This document shows, in pieces, positions 1 through 8,818 of a stretch of 64,000 nt of DNA; positions within the stretch are counted from its first letter, which is position 1, and each line of letters starts with the position of its first letter. The stretch spans positions 124,001 through 188,000 of the forward strand of contig CAXUKO010000004.1 in NCBI GenBank assembly GCA_964251665.1. The letters are read 5' to 3'. The notes beneath the pieces are model-generated. The model saw only the letters and a program-made list of their open reading frames with translations. It did no database searches and was not told the DNA's origin. The position numbers and the translations under genes are program-made. The DNA comes from JBBQLG01 sp964251665 (GTDB lineage: Bacteria > Bacteroidota > Bacteroidia > Cytophagales > Spirosomataceae).

Positions 1-2
1 GA

Positions 3-1133
3 CGCCCGCACAGCCTGCCAAACACGTTGGGTGTCTCGGCTTTTGTTATTCTCTGTTTCGATCCTTACGCCTTGTTCTCGGCGGGGTTTCAATTGTCGTA
101 TCTCGCCGTAGCGGGTATTGGTGCCTGGGTGCCCGCGCTCGGTCAGCGGCTCACATTCCGGTATCGCTGGCAAAACTGGCTCTGGAAGCTGACCGTCGTA
201 GCTGTGGTTGCACAGATGATTACATTTCCGCTCGGTGTTTTCTATTTCCACCAGTTTCCCACTTATTTTCTGGTGGCCAACCCGGTGGTCATGCTGCTTT
301 CCGAAGGGTTACTCCCACTGGCAATGGCTACGCTGGCTCTGAGTTGGATACCGTATCTGAATGATTGGCTGGGTTGGACCTTACAAAAAACGGCCTGGTT
401 GCTAAATGAATCGGTAACGCGGGTAGGGGAGTTGCCGGGCGCGATGTGGAACGGGCTGTGGTTGTCAACGACGGAGATGCTGCTGGTGTATGCCATCATT
501 CTGGCGGCTGTCAGTTGTCTGCTCACCCGGCAGCGGGCCTACCTCTGGCTCACCTGCGGGCTCAGTTTAATGCTGGCCCTGTGTACGTTACGGGATGACT
601 GGAATCGGCAGGCACAGCAGCGGCTCTCGGTCCATTTCCTGCCCCACAAAACAGCAGTAAGCCTGACCAACGGCCCTCAATCGGTGCTGCTGACGGATCT
701 GGATATGCAGAATGACCCACGTTCATTCGATTTCTACCTGAAAAATACCTTTGGGCAATGGGGTGTAAAGCAACTGACGCTGGCCGGGGCTGGTCCACTG
801 ACGCTTGACAGTACCCGGAGGGCGTTACCCGCTTATTATCAGACCCGCGAGTATGCGCTCTGGGTCTGGCAGGGCAAAACCCTGCTACTTGTGAATAAAC
901 TCACTGGCCGTTCGCGCTGGAAATTACCCGCCGTAGTCGATTACCTGATTATCCGCCGGAATGCCCTGCAGGATTGGGATCAGCTTCGGGGCCGGGTGGT
1001 CGCGCGTCGCATCATCTTCGATGATTCAAACAAAACGCCACTGACCGATAAACTGCTGGCCGACGCCAGACAGCGGGGGATAGCCTGCTATTCGGTTCGG
1101 CAAATGGGCGCTTATACGGAGGAACTAAACTAA
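3..1133 (+). CDS. comEC: ComEC/Rec2-family DNA uptake channel, C-terminal part (5' end outside window)
   Basis: The frame is open from base 3 and continues off the left edge, so only about 376 residues are seen. The visible N-terminus, with the run DPYALFSAGFQLSYLAVAGI, is the conserved end of the ComEC competence domain. It is followed by several hydrophobic segments up to about residue 190 and then a soluble C-terminal region of about 180 residues. ComEC proteins form the inner-membrane channel that carries single-stranded DNA into the cytoplasm during natural transformation. The soluble tail lacks an obvious metallo-beta-lactamase HxHxDH motif, as in the shorter Bacteroidota versions. The gene converges on the next one across a shared terminator. 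Confidence 0.85.
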   Translation, partial: RPHSLPNTLGVSAFVILCFDPYALFSAGFQLSYLAVAGIGAWVPALGQRLTFRYRWQNWLWKLTVVAVVAQMITFPLGVFYFHQFPTYFLVANPVVMLLSEGLLPLAMATLALSWIPYLNDWLGWTLQKTAWLLNESVTRVGELPGAMWNGLWLSTTEMLLVYAIILAAVSCLLTRQRAYLWLTCGLSLMLALCTLRDDWNRQAQQRLSVHFLPHKTAVSLTNGPQSVLLTDLDMQNDPRSFDFYLKNTFGQWGVKQLTLAGAGPLTLDSTRRALPAYYQTREYALWVWQGKTLLLVNKLTGRSRWKLPAVVDYLIIRRNALQDWDQLRGRVVARRIIFDDSNKTPLTDKLLADARQRGIACYSVRQMGAYTEELN

Positions 1134-1163
1134 AAACGCCCGCACCATACTGGCCGGGCGTTA
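1132..1163. terminator. bidirectional terminator hairpin
   Basis: Arms AACGCCCG (1135-1142) and CGGGCGTT (1155-1162) with a 12-base loop lie between the convergent comEC and Spy-like genes. An A-run precedes the left arm, so transcripts of the minus-strand gene would end in a U-tract. Confidence 0.65.
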
Positions 1164-1181
1164 CTGCTGCCTTTTAACAGA

Positions 1182-1697
1182 CTATCGGGGACGACCTTGA
1201 ATTGTTGGTCGGTTACCGTCCTGAACTTTGGTAATTGAATCGCGCTTGGCACGATAGGTAGTCCACTGTTCGGGCGTCAGAATGGGTTTTAACTCTTCTT
1301 CTTTTTCTTCATTTAACATGCTCATCACCTCCCGGATCTGTTGCCGGGTGGCGTCTGAGGGTGCCGCACCGCCAGCGGGTAATAGCCCCTGCGTTTCCGT
1401 TTTTTGTTTTTCAGCATACGTGTTATTCAGCTTTCTGACGGCTTTGACCTGATCTTTGCTTAGCGAAAGGTTGTTTTTCATCCATTCCGTCTGCTGATTG
1501 GCCATGCTGGCAAACGGGAGCGACTGCGGGCGCGGGCTGCTATTGCCCATCATGCCGGGGTTATTCATGCCGCCCATCCGGCCTCCCATACCTCCACCGC
1601 CCATACCCCCCGGATACTGGGCGTAGGCGTGGGTTGTCAGTAAGATTGTGACGCTCAGACCCAGCCCGATAATCACGCGGTTCATTAATTTTTTCAT
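1182..1697 (-). CDS. Secreted Gly/Met-rich Spy/CpxP-like protein
   Basis: The start at 1697 (MKKLMNR) is preferred to an upstream one because it gives a clean signal peptide ending at about AYAQ (residues 1-27). The mature protein begins with a Gly/Met/Arg-rich stretch (repeated GGMGG), then a helical region with LSKDQVKAVRKLNNTYAEK and a second LTPEQW block. These resemble the LTxxQ repeats of the Spy/CpxP family of periplasmic chaperones and metal sensors. A role in envelope stress or metal binding is inferred. It is a single gene, convergent with comEC. Confidence 0.6.
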   Translation of the reverse strand: MKKLMNRVIIGLGLSVTILLTTHAYAQYPGGMGGGGMGGRMGGMNNPGMMGNSSPRPQSLPFASMANQQTEWMKNNLSLSKDQVKAVRKLNNTYAEKQKTETQGLLPAGGAAPSDATRQQIREVMSMLNEEKEEELKPILTPEQWTTYRAKRDSITKVQDGNRPTIQGRPR

Positions 1698-1818
1698 GGT
1701 TTGTATTTCGGTGAAGTAGCCTGCCAGCAATTTATCTTATACCTAACGGCTGAATGCCCGTATTCCCGATACCGTGGTGCTGTTTTCTGCTCGAAATATA
1801 CGGGAAATGCGCCTATCC

Positions 1819-3585
1819 TTACCAGCGGAGGCTGTTAATCTGCTCCTTGTATAGTCGGAAAAGTGCTTTGTTAACGTATTTGTCCGTACTTACTTCCAGT
1901 ATCTTTGGCCGGGAACTTAACTCGAAAAAAGCTGGTAAGGCACTTTGCACATCCGAAAGACTGGCGCAAACGGTATAATCCAGCCCAAACTCTTCCGCTG
2001 TAAGCCGGGCCGTGAGCGGTTGGGTCGTCTCGAAATACGTCTCCAATTCGGGTTGTTGTGAAGGCCCGTCGATCATGCGGAAAATATGTCCCCCATGATT
2101 ATTGAGCAGTACGATCCGCAGGTTCGCGGGTACGAATGTGTTCCAGAGGGCATTTCGGTCGTAGAAAAACGCCACATCACCGACCAGCAGCGTCACCGTT
2201 TTGTCGGTAGCCAATGCCGCGCCGACGGCCGTGCTCACGCAACCGTCGATGCCGCTCGTACCCCGATTGGCGGACACACTCACGCGCTGAGTTGCTTCCA
2301 GTCCAACCATGTTGGCGTAACGGACGGGCATACTGTTCGCCAATTGAAGTACCGAGTCGGTGGGTAGGGCCTCCAGCACCAGTTGTACCGCTGCCAGTTC
2401 CGAAAATTGACCATCCGGCTGCTTTGATTCCTGACCCAGCGACCGGTTCACTAACCGGAGTGCCTGCTGATCGGCGGTTTGCCAACGGTGCAGGAAATCA
2501 AACTCATCTTCTTCATCACCCTGCAAAAACTTTCGGTAGTCAACATCCGCAAAAAGCTTCTCGAAAAAAGTACCTGCTTCCATCGGAATCAGCGTCGTCA
2601 GCGAACGGAAGGGATCGGAAATACGATCCGGCGTAGCTTGCAGGTGCCAGTGCCGACGCGCCGGAAACTGGCGGAAGAACGTTTTAAGGTTCCGCGTCAG
2701 AAACGACCCGCCACAGGTAATGAGCAGGTCAGGGCGCAGGGCTTCGAGTTGCCTCTTGTCTGTACCGGCCAGAAACGTGTCCGTCTGGGTGATAAATTGC
2801 CCGTTTCGGTGGAGGTTGCTGATCAGTTCGCCCACAATAGGCACCCCCGACTCCGCGCTGAGTTTTGTCAGCAGGTCGACCAGGTGCGGGTCGTTGGGAA
2901 GCTGGCCAACCGCAATCAGTTTGCGTTCTGTCTCGTCCCATTCGTTCAGCAACTGGTGCCAGGTTTCGGGCGGTAACTGCGGTATGACGGTGAGCGGCTC
3001 AATAACCCGGACCGACTCATAGGTAAACACCTCATCGGTTGCCGGATAAAAAGGCTCCCGCAGCGGCACATTGATATGAACAGGTCCGGCGGGTGCGGTC
3101 ATCGCCAGATTGATTGCTTCATTAGCCGAGCGTTCAATAAACCACCGCGCATCGGTATGCCCATAATCAGCAGGTAAGTCATAGCTGCGTTTAACGTGCG
3201 GGCCGAAGATGCCCGCCTGCGCTATCGTCTGTCCATCCTGCTGATACAGCCATTCATGTGGCCGGTCGGCGGTGAGCACTACCAGGGGAATCTCCTGAAA
3301 GAAGGCTTCGGCCACGGCCGGGCTCAAATTATACACCGCGCTGCCCGACGTACAGATTAGTGCAACCGGGCGAGCCTGCCCTGTTGCGCGGGCCTGTTGC
3401 GCCAGACCGAGGGCAATAAAACCAGCGGAACGCTCATCGGCTACCACCCGGGCGGTCAGGTGCGGATGCCGGGCAACAGCCAGCGTCAGAGGGGCTGACC
3501 GCGAACCGGGAGAAATGATTACCTCCCGAATGCCTTTTTGGTACAGCAGCTCGGCCAGGTTAATAATGGGTTGGAGTAGGGGCAT
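1819..3585 (-). CDS. menD: 2-succinyl-5-enolpyruvyl-6-hydroxy-3-cyclohexene-1-carboxylate synthase
   Basis: This thiamine-diphosphate enzyme joins isochorismate and 2-oxoglutarate with release of CO2 in menaquinone synthesis. The 588-residue length is usual for MenD. The N-terminal motif SPGSRSAPL (about residues 25-33) and the segment ADERSAGFIALGLA with the expected active-site Glu are present. The C-terminal domain carries a GDVAFFYDRNALWN block matching the diphosphate/Mg-binding region. Menaquinone is the normal quinone of Bacteroidota. No other men genes are adjacent. The start follows directly upstream of PIINLAELLYQKG, the usual N-terminus. Confidence 0.95.
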   Translation of the reverse strand: MPLLQPIINLAELLYQKGIREVIISPGSRSAPLTLAVARHPHLTARVVADERSAGFIALGLAQQARATGQARPVALICTSGSAVYNLSPAVAEAFFQEIPLVVLTADRPHEWLYQQDGQTIAQAGIFGPHVKRSYDLPADYGHTDARWFIERSANEAINLAMTAPAGPVHINVPLREPFYPATDEVFTYESVRVIEPLTVIPQLPPETWHQLLNEWDETERKLIAVGQLPNDPHLVDLLTKLSAESGVPIVGELISNLHRNGQFITQTDTFLAGTDKRQLEALRPDLLITCGGSFLTRNLKTFFRQFPARRHWHLQATPDRISDPFRSLTTLIPMEAGTFFEKLFADVDYRKFLQGDEEDEFDFLHRWQTADQQALRLVNRSLGQESKQPDGQFSELAAVQLVLEALPTDSVLQLANSMPVRYANMVGLEATQRVSVSANRGTSGIDGCVSTAVGAALATDKTVTLLVGDVAFFYDRNALWNTFVPANLRIVLLNNHGGHIFRMIDGPSQQPELETYFETTQPLTARLTAEEFGLDYTVCASLSDVQSALPAFFELSSRPKILEVSTDKYVNKALFRLYKEQINSLRW

Positions 3586-3615
3586 AAGTTATAATGAGCC
3601 GTTTTCGGGGCTTAT

Positions 3616-4152
3616 TTATGCATAACCGAACGTTGACCGGTTGAGTTGCCAGCGCCAGAGTAGACCGTCTTCCACATCGGTCAGATCGCCCATCCAGGTC
3701 ATGCCACAATGACGGAGTATCTTGCAAGATGGGTTCTCCCGGGCCAGTGTATGTGCCTGAACGGTAGTCACGCGGTTGTCGGCAAAAGCATTGGCAATGA
3801 GCCCTTTGGCCAGTTCCGTACCCAGACCCTGCCGCCGGTAAGGTTTCATTATTTCGTACCCAATCTCAACTATGCCGTGTTCATCGGGCGGCCCTTTGTA
3901 GCCACAGCTACCAATCAGCCGGTTATCCGCCGTATGAATCGGCAGGTATGTCCACCAGTTGAGGCTGGTTGGCTCAGCGCGAAGTTGATCATACGCATAT
4001 TGAATGGGCCTTTTTCCAAACTGAGTCCAACGAGGGGGGATGTCAACCTGAAGCAGAGCCGATGCTACTTTGGGGCCAGCCAGCAGCGCGTCAAAAATAG
4101 TGCTGTCGCAGGAAACCAGTTGCAGACGGCCCGTGTCGATGCGGTGGCTCAT
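3616..4152 (-). CDS. GNAT-family N-acetyltransferase (RimJ/RimL-like)
   Basis: At 178 residues this is typical for the RimJ/RimL-type acetyltransferases, which move an acetyl group from acetyl-CoA to an amine. The acetyl-CoA pyrophosphate-binding motif is visible as RRQGLGTELAKGL (about residues 108-120) after the strand GIVEIGYEIMKPY. The later ARENPSCKILRHCGM block is the family's conserved asparagine/C-terminal motif. The start codon overlaps the stop of the upstream gene by four bases (ATGA), so the two are probably translationally coupled. The substrate cannot be told from sequence. Confidence 0.85.
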   Translation of the reverse strand: MSHRIDTGRLQLVSCDSTIFDALLAGPKVASALLQVDIPPRWTQFGKRPIQYAYDQLRAEPTSLNWWTYLPIHTADNRLIGSCGYKGPPDEHGIVEIGYEIMKPYRRQGLGTELAKGLIANAFADNRVTTVQAHTLARENPSCKILRHCGMTWMGDLTDVEDGLLWRWQLNRSTFGYA

Positions 4153-5057
4153 AATGCAGGGGAAGCAGGCGTGACCCGGTCTGGCGTGACCCGATCAAAG
4201 GCGTCAATGTAGCTTTTACTACTGGCATTCAGGACACGAACACCAATCGACCCCGCATAATCGCGTAGTACTTCATAGCCTCTAAAAACTTTGTAAAGGG
4301 ACAAAAACTGGCTCGACATAGTGAAGCCCCGGCCCTGACCGGCGTTATAGGTGGTGATGAACGCAACGTCTTTCGCTTTGTCGTAGAAGTGAAGATTCTG
4401 CATCTGAAACTCGTTGGCCTCGGTTACCCGGATCTGTTCATGCCACGACTGATCGGCACCGAACAGGTACACCGCGTTGAAACGCCGGTTAACCATTAAA
4501 AACAAAGCCGCCATCAGCACCGTCTGCGATTGTACCATGCCCAGATTATGCCGATAAAACCAGTGCCGTAACCACTCGAAGCCGGTAACCACGGTATAAT
4601 TGTAGTACATCACCTGAATAACAGGATTACCGGCAGCAATCTGGCTGGTAAGGTGCGATCCTTTGGCTCGCCGGGGCACATACAGTGTCATGGGCCAGTC
4701 GACGCGCTGAATCAGCACATCGATGGTTTGCTGAATATCGGGGCGGTTCGTGGTTGCTGTGAAGGAGAAGTAGCCGGGGTCATGCAGGACGTAATTCTGC
4801 GGTTTCAACTCCAGAAACAACTGTGTATGTGCGAAATTATTGACTACAACCACTTCCGAGTTTTTAATAAAGTCTAGATGGTCGCGGAGGGAGTCGTTCA
4901 ATGAGGGGCCGTTACCCAGCACCGAACAGACGGGCCGTCGCGGGGCAGGCAGCGCTCCGCCTGGCCGCGACTGTACCAGCACTTTTAGTATTGACACGAC
5001 GGAGCCAAGGCTGTTGTCCAGTATACCCGCCAGCGTTTTATAAATGTTCTCCAGCAT
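4149..5057 (-). CDS. DUF115-like protein (MptE/6-hydroxymethylpterin pyrophosphokinase-like fold)
   Basis: The start at 5057 (MLENIYKTLAG) is chosen over an upstream ATG that would add a cysteine-containing, unsupported leader. Around residues 45-55 the protein has CSVLGNGPSLNDSL, the glycine-rich GNGPSL motif that marks the DUF115 family. Some relatives modify flagellin or surface glycans and others are archaeal pterin pyrophosphokinases. Next come the strands EVVVVNNFAHTQLF and NYVLHDPGYF. The substrate is unknown; a nucleotide- or sugar-phosphate-linked role in surface polysaccharide is inference only. It overlaps the acetyltransferase gene downstream. Confidence 0.6.
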   Translation of the reverse strand: MLENIYKTLAGILDNSLGSVVSILKVLVQSRPGGALPAPRRPVCSVLGNGPSLNDSLRDHLDFIKNSEVVVVNNFAHTQLFLELKPQNYVLHDPGYFSFTATTNRPDIQQTIDVLIQRVDWPMTLYVPRRAKGSHLTSQIAAGNPVIQVMYYNYTVVTGFEWLRHWFYRHNLGMVQSQTVLMAALFLMVNRRFNAVYLFGADQSWHEQIRVTEANEFQMQNLHFYDKAKDVAFITTYNAGQGRGFTMSSQFLSLYKVFRGYEVLRDYAGSIGVRVLNASSKSYIDAFDRVTPDRVTPASPAL

Positions 5058-5100
5058 AAGCTGACAAAATTCGGTTAAAAAGGCCAATCCGTCACTACAC

Positions 5101-5133
5101 AAAAAAGCCCCCGCCAACTGTGGCAAGGGCTTT
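5101..5133 (-). terminator. intrinsic terminator of the primary sigma factor gene
   Basis: Read on the minus strand, arms AAAGCCC and GGGCTTT enclose an inner GCCA/TGGC stem and are followed by a T-run. The hairpin lies about 50 bases beyond the sigma factor stop codon. Confidence 0.7.
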
Positions 5134-5181
5134 ACTGATGGTCGATTTGCCGTAGCGATGCCAAAGACATCCGCAGACGAC

Positions 5182-6045
5182 TTATCCCAAATACGTTTTC
5201 AACGCTTTAGACCGTGATGTATGGCGTAACCGGCGAATGGCCTTCTCCTTAATCTGACGAACGCGTTCGCGGGTTAGGTTAAACTTTTCGCCGATCTCTT
5301 CGAGCGTCATGGCGTGTTCGCCGTTCAAGCCGAAGTAAAGCGTAATCACATCGGCTTCCCGTTGCGTCAGCGTCGAGAGAGCCCGTTGTACTTCCTTACG
5401 AAGCGAATCGTTAATCAGACCCGAATCCGGCTTGTCTTCACCGTCGTTCTCCAGCACGTCGAGCAGGCTGTTTTCTTCACCCTGCACAAACGGCGCATCC
5501 ATCGACACGTGACGACCCGAAATTTTCAGGGTATCAACAACTTCAGCGGCTGTAATTTCCAGTACGGCGGCCAGTTCTTCGGGCGATGGTTCGCGCTCGA
5601 ATTTCTGTTCCAGATCGGAAAAGGTCTTGGAAATCTTGTTCAGCGAACCTACCCGGTTCAGGGGCAAACGCACAATCCGCGACTGTTCGGCCAACGCCTG
5701 TAAAATGGACTGACGAATCCACCAGACGGCGTAGGAAATGAATTTAAAACCACGGGTTTCATCAAAACGCTGGGCTGCTTTAATCAGACCGAGGTTCCCC
5801 TCGTTAATTAAATCGCCGAGTGACAAGCCCTGGTTCTGGTACTGTTTGGCAACCGAAACGACGAAACGCAGGTTAGCCTTGGTCAACCGTTCGAGCGACA
5901 ACTGGTCACCCTCGCGGATTTTCTGGGCCAGCGTCACTTCTTCATCAGGCGTCAACAAATCTACCTTGCCGATTTCCTGCAGGTATTTGTCGAGCGACTG
6001 ACTCTCGCGGTTGGTTATCTGTTTACTTATTTTTAGCTGTCTCAT
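5182..6045 (-). CDS. rpoD: RNA polymerase primary sigma factor, short Bacteroidota form
   Basis: The 287-residue sigma-70 protein lacks the long region 1.1 of proteobacterial RpoD, as is normal for Bacteroidota. Region 1.2 is seen as SLDKYLQEIGKVDLLTPDEE. Region 2 runs from NLRFVVSVAKQYQNQGLSLG through FISYAVWWIRQSI, with the -10 recognition helix. Region 3 follows NRVGSLNKISKTF. Region 4.2 holds MTLEEIGEKFNLTRERVRQI, the helix-turn-helix that contacts the upstream promoter element. Such factors recognise TTG/TAnnTTTG promoters, several of which appear in this window. It lies downstream of rpsO-pnp on the same strand. Confidence 0.95.
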   Translation of the reverse strand: MRQLKISKQITNRESQSLDKYLQEIGKVDLLTPDEEVTLAQKIREGDQLSLERLTKANLRFVVSVAKQYQNQGLSLGDLINEGNLGLIKAAQRFDETRGFKFISYAVWWIRQSILQALAEQSRIVRLPLNRVGSLNKISKTFSDLEQKFEREPSPEELAAVLEITAAEVVDTLKISGRHVSMDAPFVQGEENSLLDVLENDGEDKPDSGLINDSLRKEVQRALSTLTQREADVITLYFGLNGEHAMTLEEIGEKFNLTRERVRQIKEKAIRRLRHTSRSKALKTYLG

Positions 6046-6073
6046 GGTACGTTACACTGGAGCGTGTGGCTAT

Positions 6074-6098
6074 ATAACGCCGTGATTCACGGCGTTAT
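6074..6098. promoter_or_regulatory. inverted repeat between pnp and the sigma factor gene
   Basis: Twelve-base arms ATAACGCCGTGA (6074-6085) and TCACGGCGTTAT (6087-6098) lie in the 71-base gap between the pnp stop and the sigma factor start. No T-tract follows on the minus strand. It may be a 3' stabilising hairpin for pnp, an operator, or a structure in the sigma factor leader; the sequence does not decide. Confidence 0.45.
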
Positions 6099-6116
6099 TC
6101 TACAAAAAACAACAAT

Positions 6117-8240
6117 CTATTCCTGCGTTTTGTTCGCTGGTTTCGGAAGCAGCACTTTACGCGATAACCGGTACTTTCCGGTCTTTTTATCAATATCAAT
6201 CAGCTTTACAGCGATCTCTTCGCCTACTTCCAGCACGTTGTCCATCGTCTCCAGGCGCTCCCACTTGATCTCGGAAATGTGCAAAAGTCCATCCTTGCCC
6301 GGCATGAATTCTACGAAGGCACCAAAGGGCATAATCGTCTTCACTTTACCCTCGTAGGTTTCGCCAACTTCGGGTACCGCCACAATACCTTTGATGCGAT
6401 TTACCGCTTTGGTCATGCTGTCTTTGTTGACGGCAAAGATGCTTACCCAACCTGCATTGTCGTGCTCGTCAATCACCACAGTTGCGCCGGATTCTTTCTG
6501 AATATCCTGTACCACTTTGCCACCCGGTCCGATTACGGCGCCAATCTGACTCTGTTCAATCTTGATCACCGTAGCGCGTGGTGCATGCGGTTTCAGATCG
6601 GGGCGCGTCTCACTCAAGGCTTTGTTCATCTCGCCCAGAATGTGTAACCGACCCGCTTTGGCCTGATTTAAGGCTTCGGTGAGCACTTCGTACGACAAAC
6701 CATCGACTTTAATGTCCATCTGGCAAGCCGTAATCCCGTTAGCCGTACCGGTTACCTTGAAATCCATGTCCCCGAGGTGATCTTCATCGCCCAGAATATC
6801 CGACAGGACGGCGTATTTCTCACCGTCTGAAATCAAACCCATGGCAATGCCGGCAACTGGTGCTTTGATCTTCACCCCGGCGTCCATCAGGGCCAGCGAA
6901 CCGGCGCAAACGGTAGCCATCGACGATGAGCCGTTCGATTCCAGAATGTCCGATACGATCCGAATTGTGTATGGGTTGTCTTCAACAGGCGGCAGTACTT
7001 TTTTCAAGGCACGGTGAGCCAGGTTACCGTGGCCAATTTCGCGCCGGCCAGCACCCCGGTTCGGTTTCACTTCGCCAGTCGAAAAGCCGGGGAAGTTATA
7101 ATGCAGCAGGAATTTGCTGTAGCCCTGATACATGGCCTGATCTACAATCTGCTCGTCCATTTTCGTGCCAAGCGTAACGCTCGTCAGCGATTGGGTTTCA
7201 CCCCGGGTGAACAGGGCTGAACCGTGAGCCATTGGTAAAAAACCGGCCTCACACTCGATTGGCCGGATCTGATCCAGCTTACGCCCGTCCAGACGAACCC
7301 GCTCGTCCAGCACCATCCGGCGTACGGCTTCCGACTCCAGATCGTGATAATACGTTTTTACCAGGCCAATGTCCGTTCCTTCGGGCAGGGTAGCGATAAA
7401 CTCGTCGCGTACAGCTTTGAAATCGGCTGAACGGCCTTTCTTGCTGGCCTGTTGCTTTACCGCAACGGCGTATACTTTATCGTAAAGCGTTGTCCGTACC
7501 TGCGCCCGGAGGTCTTCATCGTGGGTTTCGTGATTGTAAGTCCGCTTTTCGGTCTTGCCAACCTTCGCTTCCAATTCTTTCTGGGCCCGGCACTGTACTT
7601 TTATGGCTTCGTGCGCGATTTTGAGCGCTTCAACCATTTCGGCTTCCTGCGCTTCTTCCATCTCACCCTCAACCATACAAATATCTTTCTCGGTGGCCGC
7701 CACGATCAGATCCATCGTTGCCCGCGCCAGTTCAGACGTTTTGGGGTTGATTTTAAACTCACCATCAATCTTGGCGATGCGTACTTCCGAAATCGGACCG
7801 TTGAACGGAATGTCGGAAACCGCCAGCGCCGACGAAGCCGCCAGGGCCGCCAGGGCGTCGGGCAATACTTCCGCATCGGCCGATACAAGAGTAATCATTA
7901 CCTGCGTATCGGCATGGTAGTTATCGGGGAAAATAGGGCGTAAGGCCCGGTCAACCAGACGGCTGATCAGGATTTCGTGGTCACCTAACCGGCCTTCGCG
8001 CCGTTGAAAACTTCCGGGAATGCGGCCAGCTGCCGCAAACTTCTCCTGATAGTCAACGGAAAGGGGCAGAAAATCGACGCCTTCTTTGGCTTCTTTACTT
8101 GACACGACAGTGGCCAACAGCATCGTGTCGCCTAACCGTACCAGCACCGCGCCATCGGCCTGACGCGCAACCTTGCCGGTTTCAATGGTAATCTCGCGTC
8201 CGTCGGGGAGGGTTACTGTTTGGGTGGTGATTTGAAACAT
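6117..8240 (-). CDS. pnp: Polyribonucleotide nucleotidyltransferase (PNPase)
   Basis: PNPase degrades RNA 3'-to-5' by phosphorolysis as a homotrimer. The 707-residue protein has the usual order: two RNase PH-like domains (the second with the FNFPGFSTGEVKPNRGAGRR catalytic region), an alpha-helical linker, a KH domain with the GxxG loop IGPGGK (about residue 575), and a C-terminal S1 domain (VGETYEGKVKTIMPFGAFVE). It follows rpsO, the order conserved in many bacteria. The C-terminus after S1 is short. Confidence 0.97.
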   Translation of the reverse strand: MFQITTQTVTLPDGREITIETGKVARQADGAVLVRLGDTMLLATVVSSKEAKEGVDFLPLSVDYQEKFAAAGRIPGSFQRREGRLGDHEILISRLVDRALRPIFPDNYHADTQVMITLVSADAEVLPDALAALAASSALAVSDIPFNGPISEVRIAKIDGEFKINPKTSELARATMDLIVAATEKDICMVEGEMEEAQEAEMVEALKIAHEAIKVQCRAQKELEAKVGKTEKRTYNHETHDEDLRAQVRTTLYDKVYAVAVKQQASKKGRSADFKAVRDEFIATLPEGTDIGLVKTYYHDLESEAVRRMVLDERVRLDGRKLDQIRPIECEAGFLPMAHGSALFTRGETQSLTSVTLGTKMDEQIVDQAMYQGYSKFLLHYNFPGFSTGEVKPNRGAGRREIGHGNLAHRALKKVLPPVEDNPYTIRIVSDILESNGSSSMATVCAGSLALMDAGVKIKAPVAGIAMGLISDGEKYAVLSDILGDEDHLGDMDFKVTGTANGITACQMDIKVDGLSYEVLTEALNQAKAGRLHILGEMNKALSETRPDLKPHAPRATVIKIEQSQIGAVIGPGGKVVQDIQKESGATVVIDEHDNAGWVSIFAVNKDSMTKAVNRIKGIVAVPEVGETYEGKVKTIMPFGAFVEFMPGKDGLLHISEIKWERLETMDNVLEVGEEIAVKLIDIDKKTGKYRLSRKVLLPKPANKTQE

Positions 8241-8351
8241 ACAGGTGGTTTGAATATCCGCTCTATGACAGCTTTATTGACTGCACGGGAAGCCCCGCGT
8301 ACTTTTGCATTAATTTCTGACCGCTTTAGGCCGTCAAAACAGGGAGGTAAT

Positions 8352-8385
8352 AAAAAATCGGGAAACCCGCGTTTGGATTCCCCGA
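8352..8385 (-). terminator. candidate terminator after rpsO
   Basis: On the minus strand a TCGGG/CCCGA stem (8381-8385 with 8358-8362), with extra pairing inside, is followed by a run of six T bases. It lies about 20 bases beyond the rpsO stop and would partly separate rpsO from pnp expression. Confidence 0.55.
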
Positions 8386-8402
8386 CGGGGTACTGAGACC
8401 GC

Positions 8403-8678
8403 TTACTTACGGATGCCGAGAACGGCGATAATGTTCCGGTAGCGGGTAATGTCCACTTTTTGCAGGTAGTCGAGCATCCGGCGACGTTTACCAACCAGTT
8501 TCAGCAAACCCTGCTGGGTGCTGTAATCGTGCTTGTGCACCTTCAGGTGCTGAGTCAAGTGATTAATCCGGTACGTAAACAGCGCAATCTGCGATTCGGC
8601 CGAACCCGTGTCTTCGGTGGTTTTTGCGAAGCCCTGGGTAGAGAATATCTCCTGCTTTTTGTCGGTCGTTAAATACAT
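8403..8678 (-). CDS. rpsO: 30S ribosomal protein S15
   Basis: S15 is a primary 16S rRNA-binding protein of the small-subunit platform. The 91-residue length is close to the universal 88-90. The conserved core is present: TGSAESQIALFTYRINHLTQHL near residue 30, then KHDYSTQQGLLKLVGKRRRMLDYL. The latter is the loop and helix that bind the three-way junction of 16S rRNA. A strong promoter lies 41 bases upstream of the start. pnp follows on the same strand. Confidence 0.97.
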   Translation of the reverse strand: MYLTTDKKQEIFSTQGFAKTTEDTGSAESQIALFTYRINHLTQHLKVHKHDYSTQQGLLKLVGKRRRMLDYLQKVDITRYRNIIAVLGIRK

Positions 8679-8718
8679 CTTTAGACAGCGTTTTGTTTAT
8701 GCAATAGTTTTGCAGCCG

Positions 8719-8749
8719 CAAAAGTACGGAAAAACAGCGGTAAGTCCAA
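8719..8749 (-). promoter_or_regulatory. promoter of rpsO (TTG-N20-TACTTTTG)
   Basis: Read on the minus strand, TTG (8747-8749) is followed after 20 bases by TACTTTTG (8719-8726), an exact match to the Bacteroidota -7 consensus TAnnTTTG. The rpsO ATG is 41 bases downstream. Confidence 0.75.
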
Positions 8750-8818
8750 CGGTTGCGGGGTGGTCTGGTAAAAACCGGTTGTGCTATTCAAAGCAGTGCG
8801 GCTGCGGTATCTACTTAT